A stretch of 64,000 nucleotides of DNA from Caprimulgus europaeus (Eukaryota; Chordata; Aves; Caprimulgiformes; Caprimulgidae), in NCBI GenBank assembly GCA_907165065.1, contig OU015524.1, positions 39,313,295-39,377,294 of the forward strand, given 5' to 3'. Shown here piece after piece: positions 12,401 through 26,500 of this stretch. Under the pieces are notes generated by a model. That model saw nothing but the letters and a program-made list of their open reading frames with translations, was not told the origin of the DNA and ran no database searches. Every line of letters starts with the position of its first letter. The first letter of the stretch is position 1. Both the position numbers and the translations under genes were made by a program.

Positions 12401-15400
12401 CTAATTTCGTCACATACATTCCTCTCAGCTATCAGGGTCCTATCACACATTTGGTATATTTTCCATGCATATGTTCAGAAATTTTGTTCAGCAATAAAAA
12501 ACAGATCTAAAATGGGAGAAGTGATGTAAAAGATAAAGTAGTTCAAGGAGGTATAATAATGCCCTGCAAAGTGGTCTCCTCCCGTGGTTTTGGGATTTCA
12601 GCACTGGGACACATCTTTGCTCTGAACACCTGCTGAAGACCTTCACTATGGAAGGCTCCTTGGTGGCCATATAACTGAAAGCACAAAGAAGCATATTCAT
12701 TTGCCCTTCACAGAGAAAGTAAATTAATAGCTATGATTCTGTGACAGGAGTCTGTCTATAACTCTTCTGTAGCTGAATGGGTACAGCCCTGCCACTCAGG
12801 AAATGTTTCAGTGCTGCACTAACGTTTCGCACCAATACGACACAAATGACCCGAGTGCATTTGGCATCTCTGTTCTACTCTACCTCTGGGATCAGCAGCT
12901 GATTTGAGTGACTCAGAAACAGCTTCTTCAAAACAGGTATTATCTAAACATTATCTGTTCACCCAAATGATACACAACAACCAGATAAAAATGGGAAGAA
13001 GACTCCATCGTTCCTTGCCCATTCTATATCTTTCCCTTCAGACAGTGGGTGAATTACACTGAGAGCAACTATCCAGTTGACGCATGGGAGAGAAGACAAC
13101 TTTTATTCTGCCTTGTTCTCTTTGTTACTGCAGACTTGGATCCTATGCTTGATCAGATGAAGAGAACCCTAGCAGAGTGGGTACAGACAGAAAAACAGGC
13201 ATGCGTACCATTATTGGCTCTACCATTGACCTCTTCCAGACTGCTGGTATTTTCATATTAACCTTATCTGTCATCATTGTGTTTTCTTTTTGAAAACTAA
13301 AAGTCTTCCTGCTCTGACCTGCAGAGCAGCCACAACCATGTAAATTGGCAAGGGAGTTCCTTTATTTTTTATACAGGTAATAAATCAAAAAGCCCAAAAT
13401 CTGATCTCTTAAATAAAATGTCAGAGGGCATGATTACACGAGACACGGGGAGTTCACCCATGCTGAAATAGCAAGATCCCTCTCTTTCTTCAAGTCTTAT
13501 CCTTCCTTCTCTAGTGCTGGCTGCACATCCTTCTTCTGCCTTGTGCTGGCTCCACCATTCATTGAGAACAGGTATGAGTCACTGACCTAGCAGAAAAACA
13601 ATCCATCAAAAAATGAATAGTTTTCTGCCATTTTAAGAAATTCAGTAAAGGGTCTGACAAGCATCTGAATCAGCACAGCCAGGAAGATGGACCATGCAAT
13701 TAGAACTGAGGGAGAAACAGGGAGGAAGGCAGGAAGGGTGAGATGTTGTTTTAGAGGGAGAAAGCTCAGTGGTTATCTGAGCCTGTAAGTAAAACTCAGA
13801 AAAAGGGAAGGAAGGGGAAAGGAATAGGTTCAAAGGCTGCTTATAATAGCAGTATCTCAGATCCTTCTTGGTCCACAGGATGATACTGGAGCTCTCCTGG
13901 CAAGTATCTCTTGCTGCTTATATACGGCTCTGATCCTATGGATCTTTAGCTGCTCCTGTCCAGCTTCAGAAAAGTTGCACTTGAGGAAAAGTGGCTGAAC
14001 ATGCATTAAAAATTAGTTACTAGGAAAAAGGAAGCATTTCTTTCCCTCAGCAATATTCCTCAATGTCAAGGAGCTACTGGCAGTGCTTAGCCTCTGGGAC
14101 TACGCCTAAAGAGCTGCAGCAGAAAAAAGCTCTCGCTTTTATATGTAAGTGCGAGGTTGCTGTTCCCCATCCCATCCAGGCACAGAAATGGCCCTAGAGA
14201 TCCACATATTTTAACCTTCAGACTTTATTACCATTAATTATATCTAAAAGTGAAGCCAGGATCCCTGAGAACACGGTGGCAGGAACAAAACACAATCATC
14301 CATCTGCCTAGCAACACGGGTTGCCATGAGCACTTTTCCCTGTGCTCCACAGGCAGCAGGGGCTCACCACTGAACACTGAGCCAAGTTCCAGGGCGCTGT
14401 ACTTGTGAAGAAAGCCTACTTTCTTGAATGAAAACCTTGGTTTCCATATCCACGACACCTGTGTTTCCCTGGAGCCTACAAGGTGTCAGCCAGCAGCCTG
14501 AAATTCAGGAATGAGGGACTTCTGGAGCAGCAAGACATCATCAGTGGAACTGCTCTTGCAAGAGACAAAAGTGATGATGTTGGCAACATGAATGCAAACT
14601 CCATTCTTTCCTTCTCTCTTTCTTTTGAAAAAAATTCTTTGCACATGTTTCAATACCATGGCAAAAAAATCCCCAAATAACAAACTCTCAAATCACTGAA
14701 TTTCCGTACTTAGGAAGAAAAGAAGAAAAACCCATGAGTGGTACTGAATACCTGGAAATACTCTTTAATGCCCCTAGCTCAGAAAGTCCTTGAATCACAA
14801 ACCATTTGTAAGAGCCTGAGAGAGACAGTATTCAAGATACCCATTTGCCTGGTTCTCCACTAAGCTCCTGCTTTAGGCCTCACTAGGAGAAAGGATGCTC
14901 AAAGATACAGACCTCTGATATGACCCAGAAGGCTCATTTTGGTTTTCTTAAAAAAGTGAAAGACTCTTTTGTCATTGTGTAATTTTTAAGATAGGCCACC
15001 TAATCATGTAGTTATCTAGAAGCTGTGTAAAAAATAGAGATATATGAGAAAAACACAAAATCATAGGTTTTAGACTGACACTTGGACATCACAAATTAAT
15101 GGGAATGTTGAACACTGGAATTATATTTATGTTACCAATATTGTGAATCGAGCCTTTAAAAAAAGCTCTTATTTGGTTGTTTATTTTATGATAGTATGCA
15201 ATTTAAGAGTATAAAGGCCATAGTGTGGGTCAGTTGGCCCAAAGTACATTTTACAAAGCCATCAGCCATGACAATTAGCTTTGGGATGAGAGGAGGAACT
15301 AAGGCTACACATCTGAATGATCATATATGGCACTTAATCACTTTACGTGAGGCATGATATAGTACTTTTTAATACTCAGGAAAACCCTCCTAGCATATGA

Positions 15401-17704
15401 GTAGCAGAACTACATTATTTTACATTATCTGTCAAGATTATTTGGGTGTGGAGATATTTCTGCACTCACTAGGTTACTAATAATCAAAAGAAAATGCACC
15501 TGGTTATGAGAAAACTCATTAATTTAAGCACTTAACATTTTTCTGTTTTCTTCAAAATGCAAATTTTCATTTATTAAAAAAAAATCTAGACCATCTGCTT
15601 GTGAAGATAATGTTTGGAGAATTTATGTGGTATTATCCTTTTAAATCTACAATAGGACAGTAAAGAGGAAAATCATATTCTACAACAAGTCCCATTAACT
15701 TATTGTGTTCAGGATTTCACTTTACAAGTCTGGCCCCACTACTTGCTCATGTTAACTTCAGAATTTCAGTGGGAGTAAGGTTAAAGCCTGTGGGACTGAT
15801 CTTAATTTGATTCACAATTTATTCATCTCCACTGACACAAATGGCACAGGATTAAGACTAGTGTTACAGCATAAGCATCACCTCAGTGTTCATTCATCTC
15901 AGTGTTTTTTTATTCAAAGGGCTAATTGCATGGCTAACTTGTTTTTCCAAGTTCATGACATTTTCTTATTACTTCAAAATAAACTCTAACTTTGCAGAGA
16001 TTAAATTCATTTCCATATTTAAGTAATGTTAACTCTGATCTAACTAGAGATACTGTAAAGAATATGTTTTGTAAACTTTCCTGTATAGACTTATTATTGT
16101 AAAATGAAAGTTGATTTGAAATAATATACTTTGTTGCAGTAAGAGAGAAAAAAAATTAAAAAGGAACAGAACTAAGACACTTCTCAGGAATATTTTCTCT
16201 ACCTTTAGAATAAGAAAGAAAGTTAACTCCTTTTTGATTCCCTCGTGAGGGATAGGGAACTTCAATGCACTGTGTCTACAAGATAGACAACTGTATTAAT
16301 GAAAATCTAATTTGTGCTCAGGGACTTTGCATATTGGCTATGAATGTAAAATATTCATACCACAATAGACTGTTGCACTATCAAAAGCTGAACTTCAGCC
16401 AATTTTACCAGGAAGAGTTGACATTTTGCTGTATTCTGCACTCTAGGGAACAGGAAAAATAAGCTATCAAAATGTTCCTCCACTTGTAAATTTTTCCAAT
16501 CTAACTATTTAAGTATGTCATAAATCTAGAAATAGGAAGTGTTTGTCTACTGAGCCATTTAGACACAGTAACTCAAGCTGAGAGAGGTAACAAATACTTG
16601 GGATTGGTCGAGTTCTCAGTGGCACTGTGCCAGGGCAAGCAGAGGCACCACCTGCTTTTGTATCACCTTCTCTGCCATGCCCCAGGGCACGGCCAGGAAA
16701 GGATCTGAGCAGGAAACTGATTCAACTGAAAAATACTTTTTTGTTGTTGTGGTTGCCAGGCTGTGAGCTGGGCTGGCACAGCAGAAGGGACATCATAAGA
16801 ACTGACCAGGCTGAGGAGACACAGACCTGCCACCAAGCACCAGCCAGAGACTTTCAGCACAGTCCTCCATCCGTGGGTGAAAGGGGCTTCTGGTCGATCA
16901 TTGGCTTGCCTCCTGAGCTAGCTTCAGTCATGCTCCATTCATGTGGAGGCCCACCACGGAAGCAAAAGTAAGGCTTGAAAAGAGAAGCAACATCATTTAT
17001 TAAACTAGGTGACAGAGCTGGCAAAAAAAAAAAAAAAGACTGTTTTTGGACGTATGATGCCTTTTTCAGCTCTGAAACAGAAGTTGCATCCCTTTAACAG
17101 AGTACAGTGGCCATAATTTTCAAATAAATTTGCCTTTATTATGTTAAATCATTTGGACTATTGGAGTGAAATGGCTAGTTGGTACCTGCAAGGTAGAGGT
17201 AAGTGTTTGCAAAGACATGATAAGGATATTAGCCTTGCAGGACAGAAGGACAAGCACTTATCACATGCTGAGCCCTAAGGAGTGGGAAAAACTGCACCAT
17301 GCTGAACTGATTCTAATAGATACTGTAGATAGATGCAGATAAAGGAGAGTAAACAGGAAAAGGCACTTAAATATCCTGATAAAACCATTTAAATTGCCTT
17401 AAGGTTGGACATTCAGAGCTTTATCACTTAAGCATTTATAAAGCTGTGCAATGAACCGTGCCAGGGAAATGACAAACAACCTGAAATATAAACTAGGAAA
17501 AAAAAAATAGGCACCAAAGTACTAATGGGATATTCCTCCATGAGATGAGTTCTCATTTGCTGGATAGACACATAAATACTTGCACAGCATGACGTAGGGA
17601 GCTACAGTTGCTGATCAGACACACTGAACATACACAGATCAGTGTGTAAGATTACTCTAACATGTAAAGATTTGTAGCATTAGGAAAGTTGTGATCAATT
17701 ACCT

Positions 17705-18708
17705 GATATGTTGCATTTGTGTGTCTGTGGGGGCCGTTTTTGGTAGTGCGGGAAGGGGCCACCTTGTGAGAGTGAAAAGCTCCCCTGGCTCCAAGGCGGA
17801 GACGCCCCAGCCCAGGCTGAGCCAATGAGCACTAGAGAAATGCCTCTGCAAATCCATAGTTGTGAGGGGAAGGACTGTCCTGAAAAGAAGAAGGTGGAGA
17901 GAACCTGCAGGAGAGGCGATTGACATGAACAAAAGATGACCATCAGCCTAAACAGAGAGCTTTGTGGACAAGAGGAAGGAGGAAGAAGGGAAGGACAGAG
18001 AACCTCAGACACCCAGTTCAACCAAACAGAGTAGGAGAAGGCAAAGGAGGTCCCCTGCAGCCCATGGAGATTCAATTGTGGAGCAGATATCCACATGTAG
18101 GCTATGGAGGACTCCACACTGGAGCAGAAAAGCTGAGCCTGAGGGCAAGTGTGACTGAATTGAGACCCCAGAGTCGCTCAACGCCAGAGCCGGGGGGTGA
18201 GGAGGTGCACTGGACCAGAGGCCTGTCTGTAGCCCATGGAGATCCCCATGCTGGAGCCAGGAGGGGTGCCCAAAGAGGTCTGTGACTCCATGGGAAGCTC
18301 TCTTTGGAACACTTTGTTCCTGGACTTCCATGCTGGGAAGAGTGGCAGAGGTGAACTGACTGAAACCCCCATTCCCTGTCCCCTGTGCCGCTGGAGAGGG
18401 GAAGGTAGAGAAATCGGGAGCAAAGTGATTTGAGGAGGGAGGGGTAGAAGGGAGGGGTGGTGGGAAGGTGTTGTAAAATGTGGTTGTTATGTCTCACTGT
18501 GCTACTCAGATGAATGGCGATGAATTAAATTGATTTTTCTTCCCCAAGTTGAGTCTGTTTTGCCTGTGACCATAACTGGTGAGTGAGCTGTCCCTGTCCT
18601 CAGCCTAATCCATGCCCCTTTGTTGTGAGTCCCATCCCATCTCACCGGCTGGGGAAAGGGAGTGCAGGCAGGACCGCGTGGTTTTCCTGTGGTTAAACCA
18701 CCACACCT
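17705..18708 (+). mobile_element. Avian ERV solo LTR (ERVL-like)
   Basis: The stretch follows the layout of a common avian ERV LTR: an early segment with 'ccccagcccaggctgagccaatgagc', repeated 'ccatggagat...gctggagcag' phrases (about 18,060-18,260), a 'cccattccctgtccccctg'-like segment (about 18,370), ATTAAA near 18,524, then 'aagttgagtctgttttgcc' and 'gtgagtgagctgtccctgtcc', ending near 'accaccaca'. No internal retroviral genes flank it, so it is most likely a solo LTR left by recombination. I could not identify a clean target-site duplication, so the left edge is approximate. Broken frames on both strands (for example 17,695-18,117) are LTR sequence and not genes. Family assignment is from memory of bird repeats. 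Confidence 0.7.
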
Positions 18709-21197
18709 GCTCACTTAAGAAAGTTATGACTAAGATTATGCAGGACACTGAAAATGGGCTACCTAATATATGCAGGAGTTTTAAGCTGCTAACTGAATTT
18801 TACAAAGTGGAAATACAAGTTTACTGAAACTGAGGATCAGTAAACCCTAGATAGGTAACATCTTCCCAGTTCTATGTCATCAGCATCTTGATTTTCCAGC
18901 TGGAATTGGACAGGTATCTAAATAAACTTAGAAGTGGTATCATTTACACTGCGAGTTAGTTATTTTTTATAATTGCTTATTGAAGTATATAATTAAAACA
19001 GAACACAGATTTTATCTGTTTATATATACTTTCATGAAACAGCAGTATTTATTGGCATTGCTATATACATCATGGCCACCTTACAGCTATAGTTACTTAC
19101 TGGCAGTTTAGGTTAACTCAGCCAAATACAGAGTCTAAAAGGGACAGTAGTTTTTAACTAAACCACAACACCTGGAAGCCTGAAGACCAAACCTTGTTGC
19201 AGTGATTTGAGGTAATACTGTTGTCTCCTGGTGACCTTACCTTCCAATGCCAGCTGGCATCTCCCCCTCTGTAACAGAAGAATCAGATAGCAATGGGTCT
19301 GGATGCCCTGGAATATTTCCTTCCATCTTCTTTCACCTCACCCTGGCTGTTCAGCACAGCATATTTAATACTTTAAATTGATAAACAAAGCTGTGACCCA
19401 AGGAGTGATCACACATCCCATTTTGTCACTTCTCAACCAGTACAGCTGCTGGAACAGTATGATCTTAAACTATTATAGCTTAACTAGACAGAATCTGCCA
19501 GTGAAACGATTAAGTGTTGTTCCTCTGTTACCAGACCTCAGATGGATAAGTCTTCTAACCCCCATTTTTCAAACACTAACACGTGTAAGTGATTTTCCAT
19601 CTCTATTTCTTTACAGGATTAACAACAAACTTCCAAAAGCTTAGAATGCCTTACCGGAAAAGTGATATTGTATCATAAATCTGTTGCATGTGGGCTGAGT
19701 GTTAGTGTTATATATTTTAGGATATCTTTAAGATAGTTTATATTATTTAAGATTACTTTAAGATAGTATTTTGTCTCTTAGGTGTAGTGTAGAGCATCCA
19801 AGACGTATTGAAGATACATGGTTGAAGAGAGAACTAAAATTTAGTATTAAAGATGTGAAGCTGAGGTTAATTTGCAGAAATAAGAAAATGTAGAATAAGA
19901 AAATGTAGAGCATGTAGCAAGAGGGGAAGAATGTGGGACCTAGGGCAGATGGCATACCCAAGTGATGAGCCTTTTGAAAAGGTTATCCTTTTCTGTCCTG
20001 TGTGCCTCTGTAAATATCCAAAGATGCTCCTGGAAGCAGACAAATCCTTGAAGCCCTACCTCCAGTGGCACCACCACTTCTCCTCTTCCCATACTGAAAT
20101 ATTTGCACACTAGGAGATTAGATTTCACAGAGATGTAGACAGGCCCATGATCACCAGGTCACAAGACACTAAATGGGACACTTTGCTGATCTCTAGCCCT
20201 GACACCAGCAAGTTTAACAAGGTCAGAAAGCAAGGTGGTGCAGTAACATATCCTCCCTTCTGATGGTCAAATATATACCGCCTTGATCTAACCAGCAAGA
20301 CTGGATGGCTACAGCAGTCTTTCCACTTAACAATTTATCTACAAAAGCTTCCAAATGCCTACCAAAAGTCTGCCAGGATGCTCATGAACTGCTCTGGTAG
20401 CCATGGAGATACACATGATTCTTCTGATTGAAAATTTCAGAAGTCTAAGAATCTCTTGTTCTCCTAAACAATTATAGCAGCCAAAATTTTCATCATATTT
20501 TCAGAAGTCCAGTTTCCAGCATGACTGAAGACCTCCTCAGTAAATATGACATAGTCCCAGAAAGGAATAAAAGAGGTTTTCTGTCTTTGTGAGATTACTT
20601 TGATTCAATAGTAGAAGGAAGAAGATGATTTTTAGAGCTCTGTTTTTGTCACTTTCAAACCTATATTCACTGGCATAAAATATGAATGCATAAAGTTATG
20701 AGCCTAGAGCGATTGGCTTCCCTATAGATTTGAGAAATGAGAAACACAGAGAATATCTGATTTGAGACTTTGAAAGAAGTAAATACCCATCTCTCTTTCT
20801 CAGTAGAAACAATCTTCAGTAATATCAGAGTTACTAAGGCAGGGGGGTGGAAAGGCTTCACTGACCATTCAAAGCTCCAGGCCTGGCATTTGGAACTGCA
20901 TAAGGTATGGTTGGATATGAAGGAGCGAGTGCCATTAGCAGCATCACAATGGTTGAGGTTGGGAAGATGTCTTCTGCTTTTATAAGAGCCATCACCAAAT
21001 TCTTTTGTCCATCCTCCCAACATCATTCAACAGCCTGGTGGACTGCAGCAGATGACAGTTGATTTTATATTAAGCATAAAGTTTCACAGACAAGAGCTCT
21101 TTTTTGTTAACTTTCTGATCACAAATAATTGCATGGAATTAATCACTTATATTGTCACTTGGAAATCAAGAATAAAACTGCTAATATTTGGAAGCTG

Positions 21198-21218
21198 GAG
21201 AGAGAGAGAGAGAGAGAG
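21198..21218. repeat. (GA)n microsatellite
   Basis: About ten uninterrupted AG dinucleotides in AT-rich intergenic DNA. Confidence 0.9.
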
Positions 21219-22644
21219 CATATGTGTTATCTACTGAGAAAGACAGATAACACGCACTGGGAAGATAAAAGATCTGTGAGGTATTAGTGTTAGGAGAAGA
21301 ATTAGAATGAAACCTAAATGAGAGGATTTCAAAATAGAACAAAAATGAAGAACAGGTGTGAGAAAATATAGTCAAATACTTGAAACAGAAGCATCGGAAA
21401 ACAAAAGGATTAAAGAAAAACTGGATATAGATATTCAGATGGAAAAGTTGTATTTGTTGGAATGATATATAAAGGATATTTTAAGTTTTGAAAAAAAAAA
21501 ATTAAAAAGATAGGAGGATCTAGTGATCCAAAATATCAGCAGATCTAAACAGCTAATGGAAAAATCCCAGTCTTGAGGCATATACTCATACTCAATCCCA
21601 ATCATGAGGCATATATGTATGCTTAGCTTTACCTCACACAAGTAACACCAGTGAGTTCAGCAGCAAGCTCCACGAGTGTAAATCACACTTCTCTCTCTCT
21701 TACACCTCCAGTTTCAGCAGATGCAGACAGAGTTAAAGACTGGAAAAAAAGAAGACAGAAATCAAATGCAATTTCCAATTCATATGAAACAGCAGACTGA
21801 TAAAAGTACTGAAAGAAAATACTTCTCCTTTATCCTTAAAACTGTGGTTCCAAATATGCCTAAAGGGCAGAAAGGGGGAAATTAGCATACTGTTACCCAG
21901 TTTTAAATGCTTTTATTTTAAATTATAAGCTGTTAGGATTTTAAGTGATCTTGGTGCCCTGCAACAAGCAACTTTATTGCTAATTAAAATACTGTGTTTC
22001 ATAAGTTTCCTTTTCTTAGTTCTAAGGATTTTTCTCATTTTTGTTATTCTCTAGAATTAACAGAATCTGTGAAGCGATTCCAGGAGAAGTAGTAATAAAT
22101 TAGTGCAATAAACTTGACCAAAGAAGCAAAGTAAACTTTAAATTTCAACAAAACTGCTTAAAATCCAGAACACACTCTGGAAGAGCACAGTGTTTACCAC
22201 TAGTATTTATTCAATGTTTCTTTAAACTTTGCTTTATTCAAACCCATTCTGCATATCACCCAAGAAAGCACCCTGTAGCATCCCAGCATGAGGCTGCTGA
22301 CAGCCCGCCCTTGGCCAGGAAGGCAGGCAAGCTCCTTGCTGCTGCACCAGCCCTCCTGCTTTGGCCAGCACGAGGTGGGCTGCTCCATCTCTTCCACTTC
22401 ACCCTCTTTCTTCCTGCCCTCTGCCTGCAAGCCACCTAAGCCCTAGCACTGATCCCAGCCAAATCCCTCCCTTTCTTGCATCAGGCTGCAGACTTTTTTC
22501 AACCAGGGTTCAGAGATATCCTTGGTCTCCAGGTGCTTGCTCCCGAGCACATTGGGTCCAAGGCGCTGCTAGCTGTAGGTGATGAGTGTGTACCAGCCCT
22601 TAGCTCCTGAAGGGTTTCAGTTAGCTGTCTTGCAAAGGGAAGTG

Positions 22645-22674
22645 CTCTGGCTCTGGCTCTGGCTCTGGCTCTAC
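22645..22674. repeat. (GCTCTG)n hexanucleotide repeat
   Basis: About four to five tandem copies of a CTCTGG-type unit. On the minus strand this gives the Arg-Ala run seen in a short spurious frame. No gene context. Confidence 0.85.
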
Positions 22675-23444
22675 AAGTGCAAGTTTCCAATGTGGTCCCC
22701 ATCACACCAGGAACAGTTTGCATGACATGGAGGAGGAAGGCACGAGAAAAGGAGGAGTATTTTCACCCTTATAAAAGTTTCACTGCTGGGTGTCCAAATT
22801 GGCTTCTGTGGATTTGTTACCTGTTCACAGCAATGAAAGTGAAAAGTGACTCAGCAGCCATGTCGATTCACCTCCCTCCCAGGCTGTCAGTTTGAGGGTT
22901 GTCTGAGGTAGTGTTCTCTGAAGCAGACTTTGTTCACTTGGAAGCTGACAGAGATCTTCAACTTACTCCATGTGGGCTGCCGCACACTACGATCTAGTGC
23001 AGGTCAGGTTCAAGCCAGACATTTCCATGTTCCAGAAAAGTGAAGTTCTACATCATTATAATGAAATATTTCAAGTATATGAAAGCATTTTAAATACATA
23101 CAAATAGGGAAAGAGAATATAGGGAAAGCTAGAAACCAGTGAGGGAGAAGTACAAAGGAACAAAAGGAAATATTACCACAAATATTTCATCATAAGGGTG
23201 CTTCAAATAAACAGTGGACCTAAAGCTTGCTTCTGATTTATTGCTGGTTGCAAAAGCATGGCGTTAGATACAAACTCTCATAGTGTAAAGCCTAAGAACT
23301 TGGACAAGGATTGCTAGTTAGTTACTATGGAGTTAAAAACTCTTGGTTTTTGTGATGAGATGAGCTTCAGAGAAGAAACAGAGGATAAAGGAAAAACGCT
23401 GGGTTTAAGCATTCATTTAAATATTTGCCATCTGAATGCTCTCC

Positions 23445-23536
23445 ATTCATTTTCTTTAAAGCTGACCATTTATAACATTATTTTCCATGTATTCATTTTA
23501 TTTAAAGCTGATCAGTTATAACATTTCCTTACATAA
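23445..23536. repeat. Two-copy 46-bp tandem duplication
   Basis: ATTCATTTT.TTTAAAGCTGA is followed by a similar 'TTATAACATT' stretch, and the whole unit recurs 46 bp later (starts at 23,445 and 23,491) with a few substitutions. The two copies are diverged, so the duplication is not very recent. Confidence 0.75.
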
Positions 23537-26500
23537 TTGCTTCTTTTTCAAGTGTTTTGTGGTTTGGTTTTTTTTTTCTTTTACTTTTAATTGCGTTTTG
23601 TACATCGGTATATTAGAATTTCACAGTGCCATCCATAACTAGAGTATCTGAGCCTTTCCCATATAGAATAACTGGCAATAAAAAAAACCTTCCTAGATAT
23701 TGTGGACAATCTGACTCTTCTTTTTTGAAGCTGTGAGATTTATGCTTGGAGTGTATGTCTTCTTTCATTCCTTTTTAACAATACTTTTGGTTTTAAGTTC
23801 TTGAGTTTGTAAATGATAGACAAGCACGCTATTATCACTTAGCAACCAGCTTTTATTTTATTTCAGAAGCACTGTCCTGTATATGACAATAGGATTGTTA
23901 AAACAGTTCCTTGTTATGACTGGCATGCTGTGCTCACCTTGCTTCTTACTTGTTTTAATTTTTGCTACTGGGGATCTCTCAGTTTGCTGGTAAGTAGAGC
24001 AGGAGGGACAAGTGCAGATGCCTCATCTCACAGAGGCCAGGCAGTTCTGTTTTCTTTTGTACGAAAAAGAACTCATAAAATCTAGAATCTCATTTAGGCC
24101 CTGACCCTGTAATGAACTCAGCAGAGTCACAGGGGTCCGGAGACACAGGAAAAGAGAAAAGAGAGCCTTGGATTGCAAATACTGGTAATTCAGGGTGCTG
24201 CACAAAACATACTGGCCTGATGTTATTTAAAAGGATGGCTTGCTTTATGTTTTCTATCAGAAAACAAAAAATTAGCTGGCTAGTTTAGGAGCTTGTTGAC
24301 TCTTGAATTAGCTACTTTAGAGCAGAAAGCCCCTAGAAAACTTGTGACCCTCCTCCCACCCCTGATTTTGCTGTCACTGTTCCTTTAAAGCAGCGTGACC
24401 TGCTGGGATACCTGGCTGTGGTTTATAACACCTGCTGGAAGGACTCCTTGCCTTCTGTCAAGAGTGTGCTCCTGGGAGTATCCTTAAGACTATGGATGTG
24501 CAACAGCAAGGTTAAGTGACAGTGCTTTTCTTCTGATGCTTATTGTCAAGTAATTGTTTTCAGAGAGTTAGCAAGGGGCTTACTGAGTTTTTGGATACTT
24601 TCCTAGGAAATTACCTGTAACCTTTTGCTAGCAGTTACTTTATTGTCTTGCCAGAAGAGCTTCTATTGCTACTAAGTCTGTCATATGAAATGATGCTGGT
24701 TTTCCTCATCCTGCAAATAAAGAAAGGCTGAGCAGAGTTGTTCCAGCAGAGTGTGTTAAAGAGCAGTCTATGATAAAATGGCTTTCTTTCCAGGGAGTGG
24801 TCTACAGTGAGGTAAACTTCACTGGATAAAATGCAGTTTCCTAAAGAAAAAACAACCAACCAAACCTCTGACCTCATTTCTTTATCCTGCTTTTCCGTAT
24901 TTCTTGATTTAAAGATGACATAGTGTACAGTCTTAAAGTTAGTTCTTGCTTCTTCTGTGGTTTGTTGGTGCACAGTTAAGGTTTGTGGAGCTTTCTGAGC
25001 CCAGGCATGTGTGATGGGAGGTGAGAGGGCAGAAAGGAAAAGGCTCTGTTTCCTTCTCTCACCAACTGTGTGGAGGGGTTTTCCTTTTCTTTTCTGTGCT
25101 GACTTACTCCAAGGCCTAACAGAAAAGTAGCTAGATTTTGGGATGCTCCTTCCAAAGGTAAGAGTGAAGAGATCTCAGATCAAGACTGTGGGGAAAGGCA
25201 ATTTTGCTCTTTCCAAGTTGCTTTCTGATGCTTTGGTGTATCCTGGAGCTATCTTCGCAGACCTTAGAACTCTGTAGCAACAGCCTTCTCGGACTGCCAG
25301 AGCAGTGCCTAGAGAGGGAAAACTCCCTGGCATCTGGCTATTTTTTTTTCTCTTTCTTTCTTTTTAATGTACTGGACATTTTTCCTATGTAGAAAGTAGT
25401 GCTGGAGAGAAGTCTGAGGTACTGCCTCTGTCTGCTTGTAGTTCTGAGGCTGTAGAACTTAAATAAACCAACAGCCTCAGGAAGGGAAATATTGCTGGGA
25501 CATGTACATTTGTGAATGCTCCGGGCTTCAGCTGTGTGGCGTGCCCTCATTACAAAAACGGCCACCTTGAAAGCATGCTAACACGGGTTAATCAAAAATA
25601 GTTTGCTTACTCAGCTTTGCCTATCACAGATTTAAGGTATGTGGTTGGACCATGGAGGTACCTTTTGTTAGCATACAATATTTTTCAAGTTTTACGGGTT
25701 TTATGTGAGTTTGTGTAGCAAGGGCTTTCCTATCTGTAGAAGCCATTCTGTGTGAACTGAGGAGAAAGGACAGAGGAGGAGGCCTAAGAGCTGGTGGCAC
25801 TCTGTTGCAACAAAAGGAGTGTGGCTGCATCCTTTTTTGACCAGAGCATCTCAAGAGGGGAAGGAGAAAGGAGTATTGAAGAGGCTTAGAGCAGAAGAAT
25901 GAGAGGAGCGTGCACTCTATGTTCTATAGAGGGTGCAGAGCATCAGAACAGGAGGGAAAAATAACACAAGAAGGTGGTCATCTGGACATTAAGAATGTGT
26001 GTGTGGAGGGAGGGGTGTTGTTTGGGTTCCTTTGCAGTTTTTGTTTGGGTTTTGGGGTTGGTTGTTGTGTTTTGGTTTTTTAGGGTTTTTTTTTTTTTAA
26101 GTCAGGCTGAACAGAAAAGTTACATTAGGCAAGAGCTGATCTGTTGGCCGCTGATTGTGAACTGTCCTGCCCTGCACACTTCTTGCATCTCGCTTCTGAG
26201 CTCAGTTGGTTTTGGTTACATGTATTGACCATATGTTTCTTTGGGTCTATGAGCAGGAAGGTACACTGGAGCTGATGCTCAACTTTATAATGTACTTATG
26301 ATTGTCTTAATAGTCCCCTAGAGAGATTAATTTATACTTTCTGGAAATGGTTGTTTCATACTGTCTTCTTGCAGGAAAACTATTTTTTGGAAGTTGATTC
26401 ACAATGCTGCCTCCTCTTTCACAGACTGACTGGTATTGAGAGGGGTTTAGTTGATAAAACTTTCCTGAGTTCACAGCCCCACTCTGGTAAATGTGTGTAT

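Noticed and set aside
17695-18497. Minus-strand frames of 131-140 codons with Ser/Leu-rich sequence
   Set aside because: They lie entirely inside the ERV LTR.
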